Assembly (NCBI RefSeq): GCF_009746125.1
Contig: NZ_CP041352.1
Span: 4,076,436 to 4,140,435, forward strand
From: Casimicrobium huifangae
Lineage (GTDB): Bacteria; Pseudomonadota; Gammaproteobacteria; Burkholderiales; Casimicrobiaceae
Reading direction: 5' to 3'
DNA length: 64,000 bases
In this document: positions 1-7,650 of the stretch, one piece after another
How positions within the stretch are numbered: position 1 is the first letter of the stretch
Layout of the letters: the number at the start of each line of letters is the position of its first letter
Position numbers and translations under genes: made by a program
Notes under the pieces: model-generated
What the model was told of the DNA's origin: nothing
The model's database searches: none
Seen by the model: the letters and a program-made list of their open reading frames with translations, nothing else

Positions 1-40
1 CTAGAATGTCGGGTTAAACCTCGTTTTCTGAAAGCACATC

Positions 41-520
41 ATGGCCGACGCGCCCGCACAACAACAAGATCCAAACGCTCCGCACTTCTCGATCGAAAAG
101 ATCTACCTGAAGGACCTGTCGGTCGAAAATCCGAACGCGCCGCAGAGCTACCTGTGGCGTGAATCGCCCACCGTGGAGATCGGCCTTGAGCAGGACCAGT
201 CCACCATTGAAGACGGCTTCCACAACGTCTCGGTCAAGGTGACGGTCACCGCCACCATCGCCGACAAGACGATGTTCCTGGTCGAGGCAGCGATGGGCGG
301 CATCTTCCAGATCCGCAACATTCCGGAACCCGAACTGCAACCGCTGCTGGCCGTGCACTGCGCCAACATCATCTTCCCGTACGCCCGCGAGCTGATCTCT
401 GACGCCGTGCAGCGCATGGGCTACCCGGCGATCTATCTGCAGCCAATCAACTTCGAAGCGATCTACCAGGCCCGCGTCCAGCAGCAGCTCGAACAGGCTG
501 CAGCGGCAACCAAGCAGTAG
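41..520 (+). CDS. secB: Protein-export chaperone SecB
   Basis: 159 aa, the usual SecB length. SecB is a cytosolic homotetrameric chaperone that holds preproteins unfolded and passes them to SecA. The protein shows the SecB fold signature: an N-terminal strand region (FSIEKIYLKDLSVENPNAP), the central VKVTVTATI strand, the AMGGIFQIRNIPE segment, then the conserved helix block NIIFPYARELISDAVQRMGYP and the family-typical QPINFEAIY near the C-terminus. The ATG is preceded by a weak GAAAG ribosome site. It is followed after about 20 bp by an exported SH3-like protein on the same strand. Identification is from sequence recognition and is secure. Confidence 0.97.
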   Translation: MADAPAQQQDPNAPHFSIEKIYLKDLSVENPNAPQSYLWRESPTVEIGLEQDQSTIEDGFHNVSVKVTVTATIADKTMFLVEAAMGGIFQIRNIPEPELQPLLAVHCANIIFPYARELISDAVQRMGYPAIYLQPINFEAIYQARVQQQLEQAAAATKQ

Positions 521-540
521 TCACCTCCGGGCGAACAATC

Positions 541-1002
541 GTGACCAGTCCGCGCCAGCTCTTGCCGCTCGTTCTCGCGTTTGGCCTGAGCGCGGCTGCC
601 GCAGTGGCGCATGCCGACTTCCGTCAGACCGTCGACAACGCGACGGTCGGTTACGAAGGTCCGTCGGCCAAGGCGACACGGCAATTCCTGTACAGCCGTG
701 GTACGCCAGTAGAGGTCCTGGTGAGCATCGAGGGCTGGGTCAAGGTTCGCGATGCGACCGGCACGCTGGTCTGGCTGGAGCGCAAGGCGCTCGCCGACCG
801 CAGCAACGTGCAGGTCAAGGTGCCGGTGGCCGATGTACAGGCGGCCGCCGATGCCGCCAGCCCCATTGTGTTCCGTGCCGAGCAGGGCGTGCTGCTGCAG
901 CTCGTCACCCCGCAGCCGCCCAATGCAGGCGCCTGGGCACAGGTGCGCCACCGCGATGGTCAGACCGGCTTTGTCCGGCTCGACGCGGTCTTCGGCCTCT
1001 AG
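541..1002 (+). CDS. Exported SH3-domain protein
   Basis: 153 aa beginning at a GTG. An N-terminal signal peptide (hydrophobic LLPLVLAFGLSAAAAVAHA, cleavage probably after AHA) is followed by bacterial SH3-like repeats: residues of the type YSRGTPVEVLVSIEGWVKVRDATGTLVWL resemble the SH3_4/YgiM class, and a second similar unit ends in WAQVRHRDGQTGFVRLDAVFG. Such domains usually bind cell-wall or other periplasmic ligands, but the ligand here is unknown. It follows secB by 20 bp and could be co-transcribed. No good Shine-Dalgarno precedes the GTG; the signal peptide argues for this start. Confidence 0.8.
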   Translation: MTSPRQLLPLVLAFGLSAAAAVAHADFRQTVDNATVGYEGPSAKATRQFLYSRGTPVEVLVSIEGWVKVRDATGTLVWLERKALADRSNVQVKVPVADVQAAADAASPIVFRAEQGVLLQLVTPQPPNAGAWAQVRHRDGQTGFVRLDAVFGL

Positions 1003-1164
1003 CCCCGCCCATTCTCCATTAGCAGTTGTGTGCACACCGGATAACTCCGGTTGTGTTGCTGTCGCATGTCTTTTCAGGTGAATGGCGATTGACGTTGTTG
1101 CCGTCCGGAGGTAGAACCGCGGCAGACGCGGGGCATTCCCGCGCCGCCAACGACAGGAGGCTTT

Positions 1165-1368
1165 ATGAGCGTCGCTCGTGTCACCGAGATCACCGCATCA
1201 TCGAAAAAGAGCTTTGAGGATGCCCTGAATACTGGCGTTGATCGCGCCTGCAAGACGTTGAAGAACGTCGAGGGTGCCTGGGTGCAGGATCAGAAGGTGA
1301 TCATCAGGAAGGGCAAGATCGTCGAGTACCGCGTCAACATGAAGGTGACCTTCATCCTCGAGGACTGA
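1165..1368 (+). CDS. Dodecin family flavin-binding protein
   Basis: 67 aa, the standard dodecin size. Dodecins form hollow dodecamers that store flavin (or CoA) in the cytoplasm. The sequence carries the family pattern: VTEITASSKKSFEDALNTGVDRA, then LKNVEGAWVQDQKV, which holds the conserved Trp that stacks on flavin, and the closing strand EYRVNMKVTFILED. A strong AGGAGG (1155-1160) lies 4 nt before the ATG. It is a monocistron; a MITE-like element starts 3 nt after its stop codon. Confidence 0.95.
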   Translation: MSVARVTEITASSKKSFEDALNTGVDRACKTLKNVEGAWVQDQKVIIRKGKIVEYRVNMKVTFILED

Positions 1369-1371
1369 TTA

Positions 1372-1670
1372 GGGTCTGTTCACCTTATTTTCGCGAGTGC
1401 AGCGGTCGTATTTTCGATGCACGGTTAGGCGCGAAGGCCGCCGTGGTGCGGGCACGGAGCGAAGCGACAAGCTTGTCGCAAGGCCTTCGCAACAACACCG
1501 GGCGCCGCTTTTGCGTGCTCCGTGCGACACGCCCCTTCGGGTTGCCACGAGACGGCGCGTCTGCCGCGTCGCCCTGCTTGGCCGTGGAACCACCACGGCC
1601 GGCGCAGTGCTCCTTGCATCCATCGCCGTCTCGTGGCAACGCATCTCGCGAAAATAAGGTGAACAGGCCC
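1372..1670. mobile_element. MITE-like element with 26-bp terminal inverted repeats and TA flanks
   Basis: A 299-bp non-coding segment whose ends are 26-bp inverted repeats differing at one position (left begins GGGTCTGTTCACC, right ends GGTGAACAGGCCC). It is flanked by TA on both sides (1370-1371 and 1671-1672), as expected for a 2-bp TA target duplication. The interior is strongly structured: a perfect 16-bp palindrome at 1464-1479, a 17-bp inverted repeat 1541-1557/1624-1640, and arms GCACGGAGC/GCTCCGTGC. No transposase is encoded, so mobility would need one in trans, for example of an IS630-like or IS5-like family that targets TA. The family assignment is inference. Confidence 0.7.
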
Positions 1671-1675
1671 TAGCC

Positions 1676-1701
1676 AAAAAAAGAGCCCGCAAAGCGGGCT
1701 C
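1676..1701 (-). terminator. Intrinsic terminator of the 53-aa gene
   Basis: Read on the minus strand: an 8-bp stem GAGCCCGC/GCGGGCTC (1683-1690 with 1694-1701), a 3-nt loop, then seven T residues (1676-1682). It lies about 60 nt past the stop codon of the small minus-strand gene and directly at the edge of the MITE-like element. Confidence 0.8.
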
Positions 1702-1721
1702 CGAGGGGATCACGAGAAATA

Positions 1722-1760
1722 CACGCGGGGGCGACCGGGGGAGGAAAACACCCCCGCGTG
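1722..1760 (-). other. GC-rich hairpin just after the 53-aa ORF
   Basis: A perfect 10-bp inverted repeat CACGCGGGGG (1722-1731) / CCCCCGCGTG (1751-1760) with a 19-nt loop, starting 1 nt after the stop codon of the small minus-strand gene. No T-run follows, so it is not a terminator by itself. It may protect the 3' end of the transcript ahead of the terminator at 1676-1701. Confidence 0.5.
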
Positions 1761-1761
1761 G

Positions 1762-1923
1762 TCAGACAACAAGACGTGCCGCAGATACGCGGTCACCCAG
1801 CGCCGCGAGCTCGCGAAGCGCCTTGCTCTCACCGTCTTCGGCTGATGCGCCGGATGCGGGAGCAACGGGCTCCTGAGCTCTGTTCAGAGCGAACTCATAG
1901 GTACTGGGTGCAAACATATCCAT
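1762..1923 (-). CDS. 53-aa protein of unknown function
   Basis: A short open frame starting at the ATG at 1923 with a good Shine-Dalgarno (GAGG about 6 nt upstream) and ending in TGA at 1762-1764. The product starts MDMFAPSTYEFALNRAQEPV, has an Ala/Ser/Pro-rich middle and a helical, charged C-terminal part (SKALRELAALGDRVSAARLVV). It has no signal peptide, membrane segment or Cys. A GC-rich hairpin and a proper intrinsic terminator lie downstream on the same strand, which supports a real transcription unit. I recognise no family. A second in-frame ATG lies two codons later. Confidence 0.6.
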   Translation of the reverse strand: MDMFAPSTYEFALNRAQEPVAPASGASAEDGESKALRELAALGDRVSAARLVV

Positions 1924-2425
1924 GACTAACCTCACTGTGACGGTTGCTCATTAGCGGCTTCCGTGCCATTCAAATAAATAGACGCTGTATCAATGACTTA
2001 TGCGACATGAGTTGGCAAATTTCGCTGGCACGCCACAGTTTTTCGCAGAAAACCCAATGAATCTGTCGGCACCCTGCGACAGACAATCAGCGCGCTTTCA
2101 GCAAGTCATTGATTTAATTGATAAAACAGCGTCTCAAATCGACGACAGGAGTTTTCCGGCAGGTACTGGGCAGTGGCTGGACAACACCTTACGACGACCA
2201 GACAAACGGCCATCGGCTGCCGTTCATCGGCCTTACGCGCATCCCCCCTTTCACCAGCTCACGCTCGATCAGCAGTCGCGTGTCAACGGCAAACCCGCGC
2301 CAGGCGTAACAAGTCCTTACACACTTGCCGTCGCGCAGCCGTAGCAATCGCCCGTTGCGACAGTACGATTGCGGCGTACCTTTCCGCGCTGTCTCAGGAC
2401 GGCGCCGACTCCCGGAGCACAGCCC
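1924..2425. other. 502-bp intergenic region with divergent promoters
   Basis: No gene is supported here. It separates the minus-strand 53-aa gene from the DUF1800 gene and should hold both promoters. The part near 1960-2150 is visibly more A/T-rich than the surroundings. The only palindrome I noticed is CTGTCG-N8-CGACAG (2063-2082), which could be a regulator site but is unassigned. No convincing -35/-10 pair stands out. Confidence 0.5.
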
Positions 2426-4057
2426 ATGTCCACCCGTCGCCAGAACACCACTCTCATCGCCGCTCTCGGCTGGCTGCTGATCTGCATCGTGGCTCTGCTG
2501 CTTGCCGCGAGCGTGGCAACGGCGCAGACGGCGCGCGACGATAGCCCGATGGGATTCGACGATGCACGCCATCTGCTCAGTCGCACCAGCTTCGCGGCGC
2601 AAACGGCCGACATCGAAAACTATACCCGTCTGACTCGCGCCGAAGCCGTTGACCGTCTGCTGGCGGAGACAAGGCGACACGCGGCCTATCCGGCACCGGC
2701 GTGGACCGCGAAATACGAACGCGTTTACCGCCCTGACATGACGCAGGAGCAGCGCATGCAGGCCAATCGCCGTGAGCTGATCGAACGTGGTCTGGAGATT
2801 CGCACCTGGTGGGTGGCCGAAATGCTGTCAACACCGACCCCACTCACCGAGAAGATGACGCTCTTCTGGCACAACCACTTCGCTACCTCACAGCAAAAGG
2901 TCCGTTCGGCGCAGTTGATGTACCGGCAAAACGTGCTGCTGCGCAGCTACGCCCTCGGCAATTTCGGCGCGCTGCTGCGTGAGATCAGCAAGGACCCGGC
3001 GATGCTGGTCTATCTCGATGGCGCCCAGAACCGCAAGGGCGCGCCGAACGAGAACTTTGCCCGCGAACTGATGGAGCTGTTCACCCTCGGCGAAGGGCAA
3101 TACAACGAGGCGGACATCAAGGAGGTCGCCCGCGCCTTCACCGGCTGGAGCCTTGAGCCGGAAACTGGTGAATTCCGCTTCCGTCGCGGCATCCACGACG
3201 ATGGTGAAAAGACGGTGTTCGGTGCCCGTGGCCGGCTCAACGGCGACGATATCGTCACGCTGCTGCTGCGCCAGCCTGGTACCGGCGAATTCATCGTCGG
3301 CAAACTGTGGCAGGAGTTTGTGTCGCCGGAGCTGTCGCCTGCAGCGGTCAAGCGGCTCGCTGCGCTATGGCGCGACAGCAACTACGAGATCAAGCCACTG
3401 ATGCGCGCGATGTTGCTGTCTGACGACTTCTGGTCGCCAGCCAATCGCGCCTCGCTGGTGAAGTCACCGGTGGATTTGGTGATTGGCTCGCTGCGCCAGT
3501 TCCGCTTCTCCGTGGAAGATCCGGCGCCATTCGCGATCATCCTGCGTCAGCTCGGACAGGATCTGTTCGGTCCGCCCAATGTCAAAGGCTGGCCTGGTGG
3601 CGAAGCCTGGCTCAACACCACGACACTGCTCGCCCGCAAAGGCTTCCTCAACCGCCTGTTCCGGGCTGACGAGATGCTGAAGCCGACGCTTGCGGCCGGC
3701 GACGACATGGCCGGCAAGCAGGACATGGTCGCCCAGCCTGCGGCTGCGCTCATTGACCGCGACATGATGGGTGAGCGCCGTCAGCGCGCGCAGACGCGCC
3801 TCGCCGTGCGCGGTGGCGCGGCGGACCGCCTGCCGCCGTTCGGCGTCAACAACCAGTTGCGCGGCCAGTACTTCTTCAATGCGGACGAGTGGTTCAGGCA
3901 GATGCCCGCTGCGATGCAAGGCGGACGTGGTGGAGACGACGACAAAATCGTTCGCACCCTGCTCGCCGGGCCGCCCGTGCAGGCGCCACGCGAGGTGCCG
4001 CATACGCTCGCGGGCCTGCGCACGGTAGCGCTCGATCCGATGTACCAACTCAAGTAG
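2426..4057 (+). CDS. DUF1800 family exported protein
   Basis: 543 aa. The start is set at the ATG preceded by GGAG rather than at an upstream TTG, because it opens directly into a signal/anchor segment (LIAALGWLLICIVALLLAASVATAQ). Family features are present: the N-terminal DDARHLLSRTSFAA block, LTEKMTLFWHNHFATSQQKV, the ARELMELFTLGEGQYNEADIKEVARAFTGW core and the C-terminal GPPNVKGWPGGEAWLNT motif. DUF1800 proteins are almost always encoded next to a DUF1501 protein, as here (10 bp downstream). Their biochemical role is not established; envelope or secreted function is inferred from the signal peptides. Confidence 0.9.
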   Translation: MSTRRQNTTLIAALGWLLICIVALLLAASVATAQTARDDSPMGFDDARHLLSRTSFAAQTADIENYTRLTRAEAVDRLLAETRRHAAYPAPAWTAKYERVYRPDMTQEQRMQANRRELIERGLEIRTWWVAEMLSTPTPLTEKMTLFWHNHFATSQQKVRSAQLMYRQNVLLRSYALGNFGALLREISKDPAMLVYLDGAQNRKGAPNENFARELMELFTLGEGQYNEADIKEVARAFTGWSLEPETGEFRFRRGIHDDGEKTVFGARGRLNGDDIVTLLLRQPGTGEFIVGKLWQEFVSPELSPAAVKRLAALWRDSNYEIKPLMRAMLLSDDFWSPANRASLVKSPVDLVIGSLRQFRFSVEDPAPFAIILRQLGQDLFGPPNVKGWPGGEAWLNTTTLLARKGFLNRLFRADEMLKPTLAAGDDMAGKQDMVAQPAAALIDRDMMGERRQRAQTRLAVRGGAADRLPPFGVNNQLRGQYFFNADEWFRQMPAAMQGGRGGDDDKIVRTLLAGPPVQAPREVPHTLAGLRTVALDPMYQLK

Positions 4058-4067
4058 CGAGGCTGCC

Positions 4068-5258
4068 ATGACCATCAATCGACGTGAATTCATCGCCGCC
4101 CTGAGCGCCGCAGCCGCTGCTGGCGTTGGCGTTCTTGCAGCTCCGGGCGCATTCGCCCAGAGCCCGACCACGACGGCGACCAGCCTCTACAAACGTCTGC
4201 TGATCCTGGTCGAGCTGAAGGGCGCGAACGACGGCCTCAACACCTTTGTGCCCTACGCTGACCCGGCCTACTACGCCCTGCGGCCAACCATCGGCATCAA
4301 GCGCGATCAGGTGCTGCAACTGAATGACAAATTCGGCCTGCATCCAGCGCTCGACCTGCTGATGCCGATGTGGGCAAAGGGAGAACTGGCCGCCGTGACC
4401 GGACTCGGCTACCCGCAGCCCAATCTGTCGCACTTCCGCTCCATCGAGATCTGGGACACGGCGTCGAACGCGAACGACTATCTGGCCGAGGGTTGGCTGG
4501 CGCGCGCCTTCGCCACGGTCGCGCCACCGAAGTCCTTCGTCGCTGACGGTATCGCCGTTGGCGGCGGTGACCTCGGGCCGCTGGCCAATGGCAGCCGGGC
4601 GTTGTCGATTGCTTCGACCGAGGCCTTCGTGCGGCAGGCGAAGCTCGCCGACCCGCATGGCCGCGCCAGCAACAAGGCGCTACAGCACATCCTGCGGCTG
4701 GAAGGCGAGGCGCAGTCGGCGGCGCTCAACATCGACCCGAAGGTGACACTGAAAACCGAGTTCCCAACCCACGCCTTCGGCCAGCAGGTGAAGACCGCGA
4801 TGCAGGTGGTCGCCGCGTCACCGGGCGTTGCCGCGCTGCGCGTGGGGCTCGGTTCGTTCGACACCCATCAGGGTCAACCGGGAACGCAGCAGACCCTGCT
4901 CAAGCAGCTCGCCGAAGGCATCAACGCGATCCGGCAGGCGAGCATCGAGCTCGGCCGCTGGCAGGACACGGCCATCGTCACCTATTGCGAGTTCGGTCGC
5001 CGCGCGAAAGAGAACCAGAGCAACGGCACCGACCACGGCACCGCCAACACACAGTTCGTCATCGGCGGCGGCGTCAAGGGCGGGCTCTACGGCAGCCACC
5101 CGTCGCTGACCCAGCTCTCCGGTGACGGTAATCTGCTGTTCACAACGGACTACCGGGCGCTCTACAGCACGCTGCTGACGCAGTGGTGGGGCTTCAGCGG
5201 CGCGCAGAGCGAGAAAGTGCTCGCCGGCAAATACGCGCCGCTGTCACTGTTCTCCTGA
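4068..5258 (+). CDS. DUF1501 family Tat-exported protein
   Basis: 396 aa. The N-terminus (TINRREFIAALSAAAAAGVGVLAAPGAFAQ region) has a twin-arginine RR followed by a hydrophobic stretch and an AQ-type cleavage site, so export by Tat in folded form is likely. DUF1501 belongs to the alkaline-phosphatase/sulfatase-like superfamily. Visible family blocks are LVELKGANDGLNTFVPY, GLHPALDLLMPMWAKGELA, GLGYPQPNLSHFRSIEIWDT, VGLGSFDTHQGQ and GTDHGTANTQFVIGGGVKGGLYG, whose Asp/His residues are typical metal-ligand candidates. It forms an operon with the DUF1800 gene. The enzymatic reaction is unknown. Confidence 0.9.
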   Translation: MTINRREFIAALSAAAAAGVGVLAAPGAFAQSPTTTATSLYKRLLILVELKGANDGLNTFVPYADPAYYALRPTIGIKRDQVLQLNDKFGLHPALDLLMPMWAKGELAAVTGLGYPQPNLSHFRSIEIWDTASNANDYLAEGWLARAFATVAPPKSFVADGIAVGGGDLGPLANGSRALSIASTEAFVRQAKLADPHGRASNKALQHILRLEGEAQSAALNIDPKVTLKTEFPTHAFGQQVKTAMQVVAASPGVAALRVGLGSFDTHQGQPGTQQTLLKQLAEGINAIRQASIELGRWQDTAIVTYCEFGRRAKENQSNGTDHGTANTQFVIGGGVKGGLYGSHPSLTQLSGDGNLLFTTDYRALYSTLLTQWWGFSGAQSEKVLAGKYAPLSLFS

Positions 5259-5304
5259 TTCCGTTGCGGACGCGCGGCATTCGTGTCGCTGGCGCGGCGC
5301 TATC

Positions 5305-5418
5305 AACTATTGAGCAAAAAGCTCATTGATACTGGCTCTGCTGGGTATTTCGCCTGAAGTCGACTTATGGCATTTTGTGCCGGTTAGCCCAATGCAAACG
5401 TCTTTTCGCGACAAAGCT
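5305..5418. repeat. Stop-codon-associated palindromic repeat, copy A
   Basis: A roughly 114-bp imperfect palindrome with central AAGTCGACTT (5357-5366). The arms read CTCATT...GGCT on the left and AGCCCAATGC...TTTTCGCG on the right, matching the other six copies. It lies between the convergent DUF1501 and EnvZ-like genes; its right edge is 17 nt from the EnvZ-like stop codon. The left arm is the most diverged of the set. Confidence 0.7.
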
Positions 5419-5435
5419 GACAAGACCAACCGGTG

Positions 5436-6785
5436 CTACACACTGCTCGCCAGCGGCAAACGCACGCGCGCCACAGTCCCGCCGCCCGACCGTGGCAACA
5501 GGTCAAAGCTGCCGCCATGCCATTTCGCCAGCCGCTCCACGATAGCTAGACCGAGGCCGGCGCCCATCGTGCCGCCGCGCGCATGGTCACCGCGCACAAA
5601 GGGCTGCTTGAGGCGTTCGACATCGCCCGCGCTGACGCCGTCGCCAGCGTCGAGCACGTCAATATCAACCATCGCGCCGTCGCGCCGAACCGCCAGCTCG
5701 ACAGGTGGTTTGCCGTAGCGGTGCGCGTTTTCAATCAGGTTCATCAGCATGCGCTCAAACGCCGCCGGATAGGCGTTGACAACGAGGGCCTCCGGCCCCG
5801 GCTGCCAGGTCACCGGCAGATTGCGCGACGCGGCCTTGTGCGCGATGGCGCCGAGCACGATCTGCAGATCGGCCTGCTCGGGCGCCTCTTTCGGCGTGCC
5901 GCGCGCGAAGTCGAGGAACTGGGTGACGATGCGGTCGATCTCGTCAATGTCGGCCGCCATCTCGTCGCGGCTTTGTACGTCGTTGACCGAGATTTCGCTG
6001 GCCAGACGCAGCCGTGTGAGCGGGGTGCGGATGTCGTGCGAAATGCCGGCCAGCATGGTGCTGCGATCCCGCTCCAGTTGCTCCAGATTGGCCGCCATGC
6101 GGTTGACGTTGCGGGCGACACGAGAAATCTCCTCCGGGCCATCCACGGGCAGTGGATCGGGGCGCTTGCCTTCCGCCACCTTGTCCACCGCGTCGGCGAG
6201 CTCGGCCAGCGGTTTCGCCAGGCGGCGGGCGAACCAGTAGGTACCGGCCAGCAGCAGCAGCAGCACAGCGCCCAGCGTGATCCACAGGCGGGTGGGCACT
6301 TCGCCGGAATCGACGTTGCGGATCGGGAATCCGGCCCATACGCCACGCGTATTGCCCTCCGGCCCGACATTGAGGCGAATCCACACCACCGGCTGGTCCA
6401 TGCGCATGCCGAGCCGCACCTCGGTGTCCCGACCCAGCTGCTCCTGCAGTTTGTCCACCAGCGGCTGCAGCGCCGGACCGCGTGGCATCTGTCCGATCTC
6501 GGGCCGGCGATCGACCGGCACCAGCAGCGCCCCGTACTCGCGGCCGACCATCTGCAGCCCCATGAACGGGCGCCCGGAGCGATCTTCAGCCGCCATTTTG
6601 TTTAGCGCGTTACGCAACGCCTCGATCTGCGCGATCTTGGCCTCGGAGAAGTTGCGCGCGATCAGCCCGGCGCGGTCCTGCCGGAACAGCAGCACCATCG
6701 CCAGCACGGCAATGGTCAGCGCCACCAGCAGCAGCGCCACCATCCGCCAGAACAGGCTGCGCGGCATCGCGCCCAGCTTGCTCAT
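5436..6785 (-). CDS. EnvZ-type sensor histidine kinase
   Basis: 449 aa inner-membrane sensor kinase. TM1 is near residues 12-34 (MVALLLVALTIAVLAMVLLF), a periplasmic sensor region of about 130 aa follows, TM2 is near 165-185 (LWITLGAVLLLLLAGTYWFA), then HAMP, HisKA with the phospho-acceptor His in AGISHDIRTPLTRLRL (near residue 248), an N-box LMNLIENAHRYG and G-box GAGLGLAIVERLAKWHGG. The ISHDIRTPLTRLRL sequence is of the EnvZ/RisS type. It starts 9 bp after the response-regulator stop codon in a two-gene operon. The signal sensed is unknown; the divergent Spy/CpxP-like gene points to envelope stress. Confidence 0.93.
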   Translation of the reverse strand: MSKLGAMPRSLFWRMVALLLVALTIAVLAMVLLFRQDRAGLIARNFSEAKIAQIEALRNALNKMAAEDRSGRPFMGLQMVGREYGALLVPVDRRPEIGQMPRGPALQPLVDKLQEQLGRDTEVRLGMRMDQPVVWIRLNVGPEGNTRGVWAGFPIRNVDSGEVPTRLWITLGAVLLLLLAGTYWFARRLAKPLAELADAVDKVAEGKRPDPLPVDGPEEISRVARNVNRMAANLEQLERDRSTMLAGISHDIRTPLTRLRLASEISVNDVQSRDEMAADIDEIDRIVTQFLDFARGTPKEAPEQADLQIVLGAIAHKAASRNLPVTWQPGPEALVVNAYPAAFERMLMNLIENAHRYGKPPVELAVRRDGAMVDIDVLDAGDGVSAGDVERLKQPFVRGDHARGGTMGAGLGLAIVERLAKWHGGSFDLLPRSGGGTVARVRLPLASSV

Positions 6786-6794
6786 CGCGATGGG

Positions 6795-7502
6795 TCAATC
6801 CGGCACGAACACATAACCCCGCCCCCACACCGTCTGGATGTAGCGCGGCTTGCCAGCGTCCGGCTCAACCAGCTTGCGCAGGCGCGACACCTGCACGTCC
6901 ACCGCGCGGTCGAACACTTCGTGCTCCTTGCCGCGCGCCAGCATCGACAGCCGTTCCCTCGACAGCGATTCATGCGGGTGGGTGACGAACACTTTGAGCA
7001 TCGCAAATTCGCTGGTCGTCAGATCCTGAACTTCCCCGGCGCGAGTGAGCGTGCGGGTGGCGAAGTTGACTTCGCAGTCACCAAAACTGACTGGCTGATC
7101 AGTTGACAGGGGCGCACCGGGGGCTGCCTCGGCAACGCGGCGCAGCACCGCATGCATGCGCGCCACCAGCTCGCGCGGGCTGAACGGTTTCGGCAGATAG
7201 TCGTCGGCGCCAGCGTCGAGGCCGTCGATGCGCTCGTCCTCCTCACCCTTGGCGGTGAGCATGATGATTGGCGTGCGGTCACCGCCACCGCGCAGGCGTT
7301 TGCAGACCGCGATGCCGTCCTCATGCGGCATCATCCAGTCGAGCACGATCAGGTGCGGCGGATCGCGCTCCAGCCGCCGCGCCAGTTCGCGCGCGTCAGG
7401 CAGGCTGGTCACGCGAAAGCCCTGTTCGGTCAAAAAGCGCTGCAGCAAATCACGCAGCCGCTGGTCGTCATCGACGATGAGAATATGGTGCGATCCACTC
7501 AT
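6795..7502 (-). CDS. OmpR-family response regulator
   Basis: 235 aa. The receiver domain has the acidic pocket DDD at residues 11-13, phospho-acceptor Asp55 (LIVLDWMMPHEDG) and the conserved Lys in DDYLPKPFSPRELVARMHAVLRR. The C-terminal winged helix (residues about 140-235) has the family patterns LTTSEFAMLKVFVTHPHESLSRERL, VDVQVSRLRKLVE and VWGRGYVF. The receiver is closest in feel to OmpR/RisA (LRDLLQRFLTEQGF). It pairs with the EnvZ-like kinase downstream. Tandem GCGCTTACAA boxes in the divergent promoter are its likely binding site. Confidence 0.93.
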   Translation of the reverse strand: MSGSHHILIVDDDQRLRDLLQRFLTEQGFRVTSLPDARELARRLERDPPHLIVLDWMMPHEDGIAVCKRLRGGGDRTPIIMLTAKGEEDERIDGLDAGADDYLPKPFSPRELVARMHAVLRRVAEAAPGAPLSTDQPVSFGDCEVNFATRTLTRAGEVQDLTTSEFAMLKVFVTHPHESLSRERLSMLARGKEHEVFDRAVDVQVSRLRKLVEPDAGKPRYIQTVWGRGYVFVPD

Positions 7503-7540
7503 GGCGGAAACATACCAGAGCCGCGCAAGTGCGGTGTGTT

Positions 7541-7560
7541 GCGCTTACAAGCGCTTACAA
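7541..7560. promoter_or_regulatory. Tandem 10-bp boxes, probable response-regulator operator
   Basis: Two perfect head-to-tail copies of GCGCTTACAA (7541-7550 and 7551-7560), located between the divergent OmpR-type regulator gene (start 7502) and the Spy/CpxP-like gene (start 7651). OmpR/PhoB-family regulators bind direct repeats with about one helical turn of spacing; on the other strand the site reads GTAAG-N5-GTAAG, resembling a CpxR-type box. Binding by the adjacent regulator is inference. Confidence 0.65.
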
Positions 7561-7650
7561 ATGGGTTGCATGCCGGTCATGGCGCTTCGGCCAGACAATT
7601 GCGGGACAATTGCGGCCTGCACAACAACAAAAGTCGGGACAGGAGGTTCA

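Noticed and set aside
1397-1713. Small open frames inside the MITE-like element
   Set aside because: Frames run on both strands through the palindromes and terminal repeats, are Arg-rich and have no ribosome sites; they are by-products of GC-rich inverted repeats.
2369-2425. An upstream TTG start for the DUF1800 gene
   Set aside because: It would add 19 residues in front of the signal peptide and has no ribosome site; the ATG at 2426 has GGAG upstream.
5583-6605. A 340-codon plus-strand frame over the EnvZ-like kinase
   Set aside because: The kinase on the minus strand has all HisKA/HATPase motifs; the opposite frame has none.
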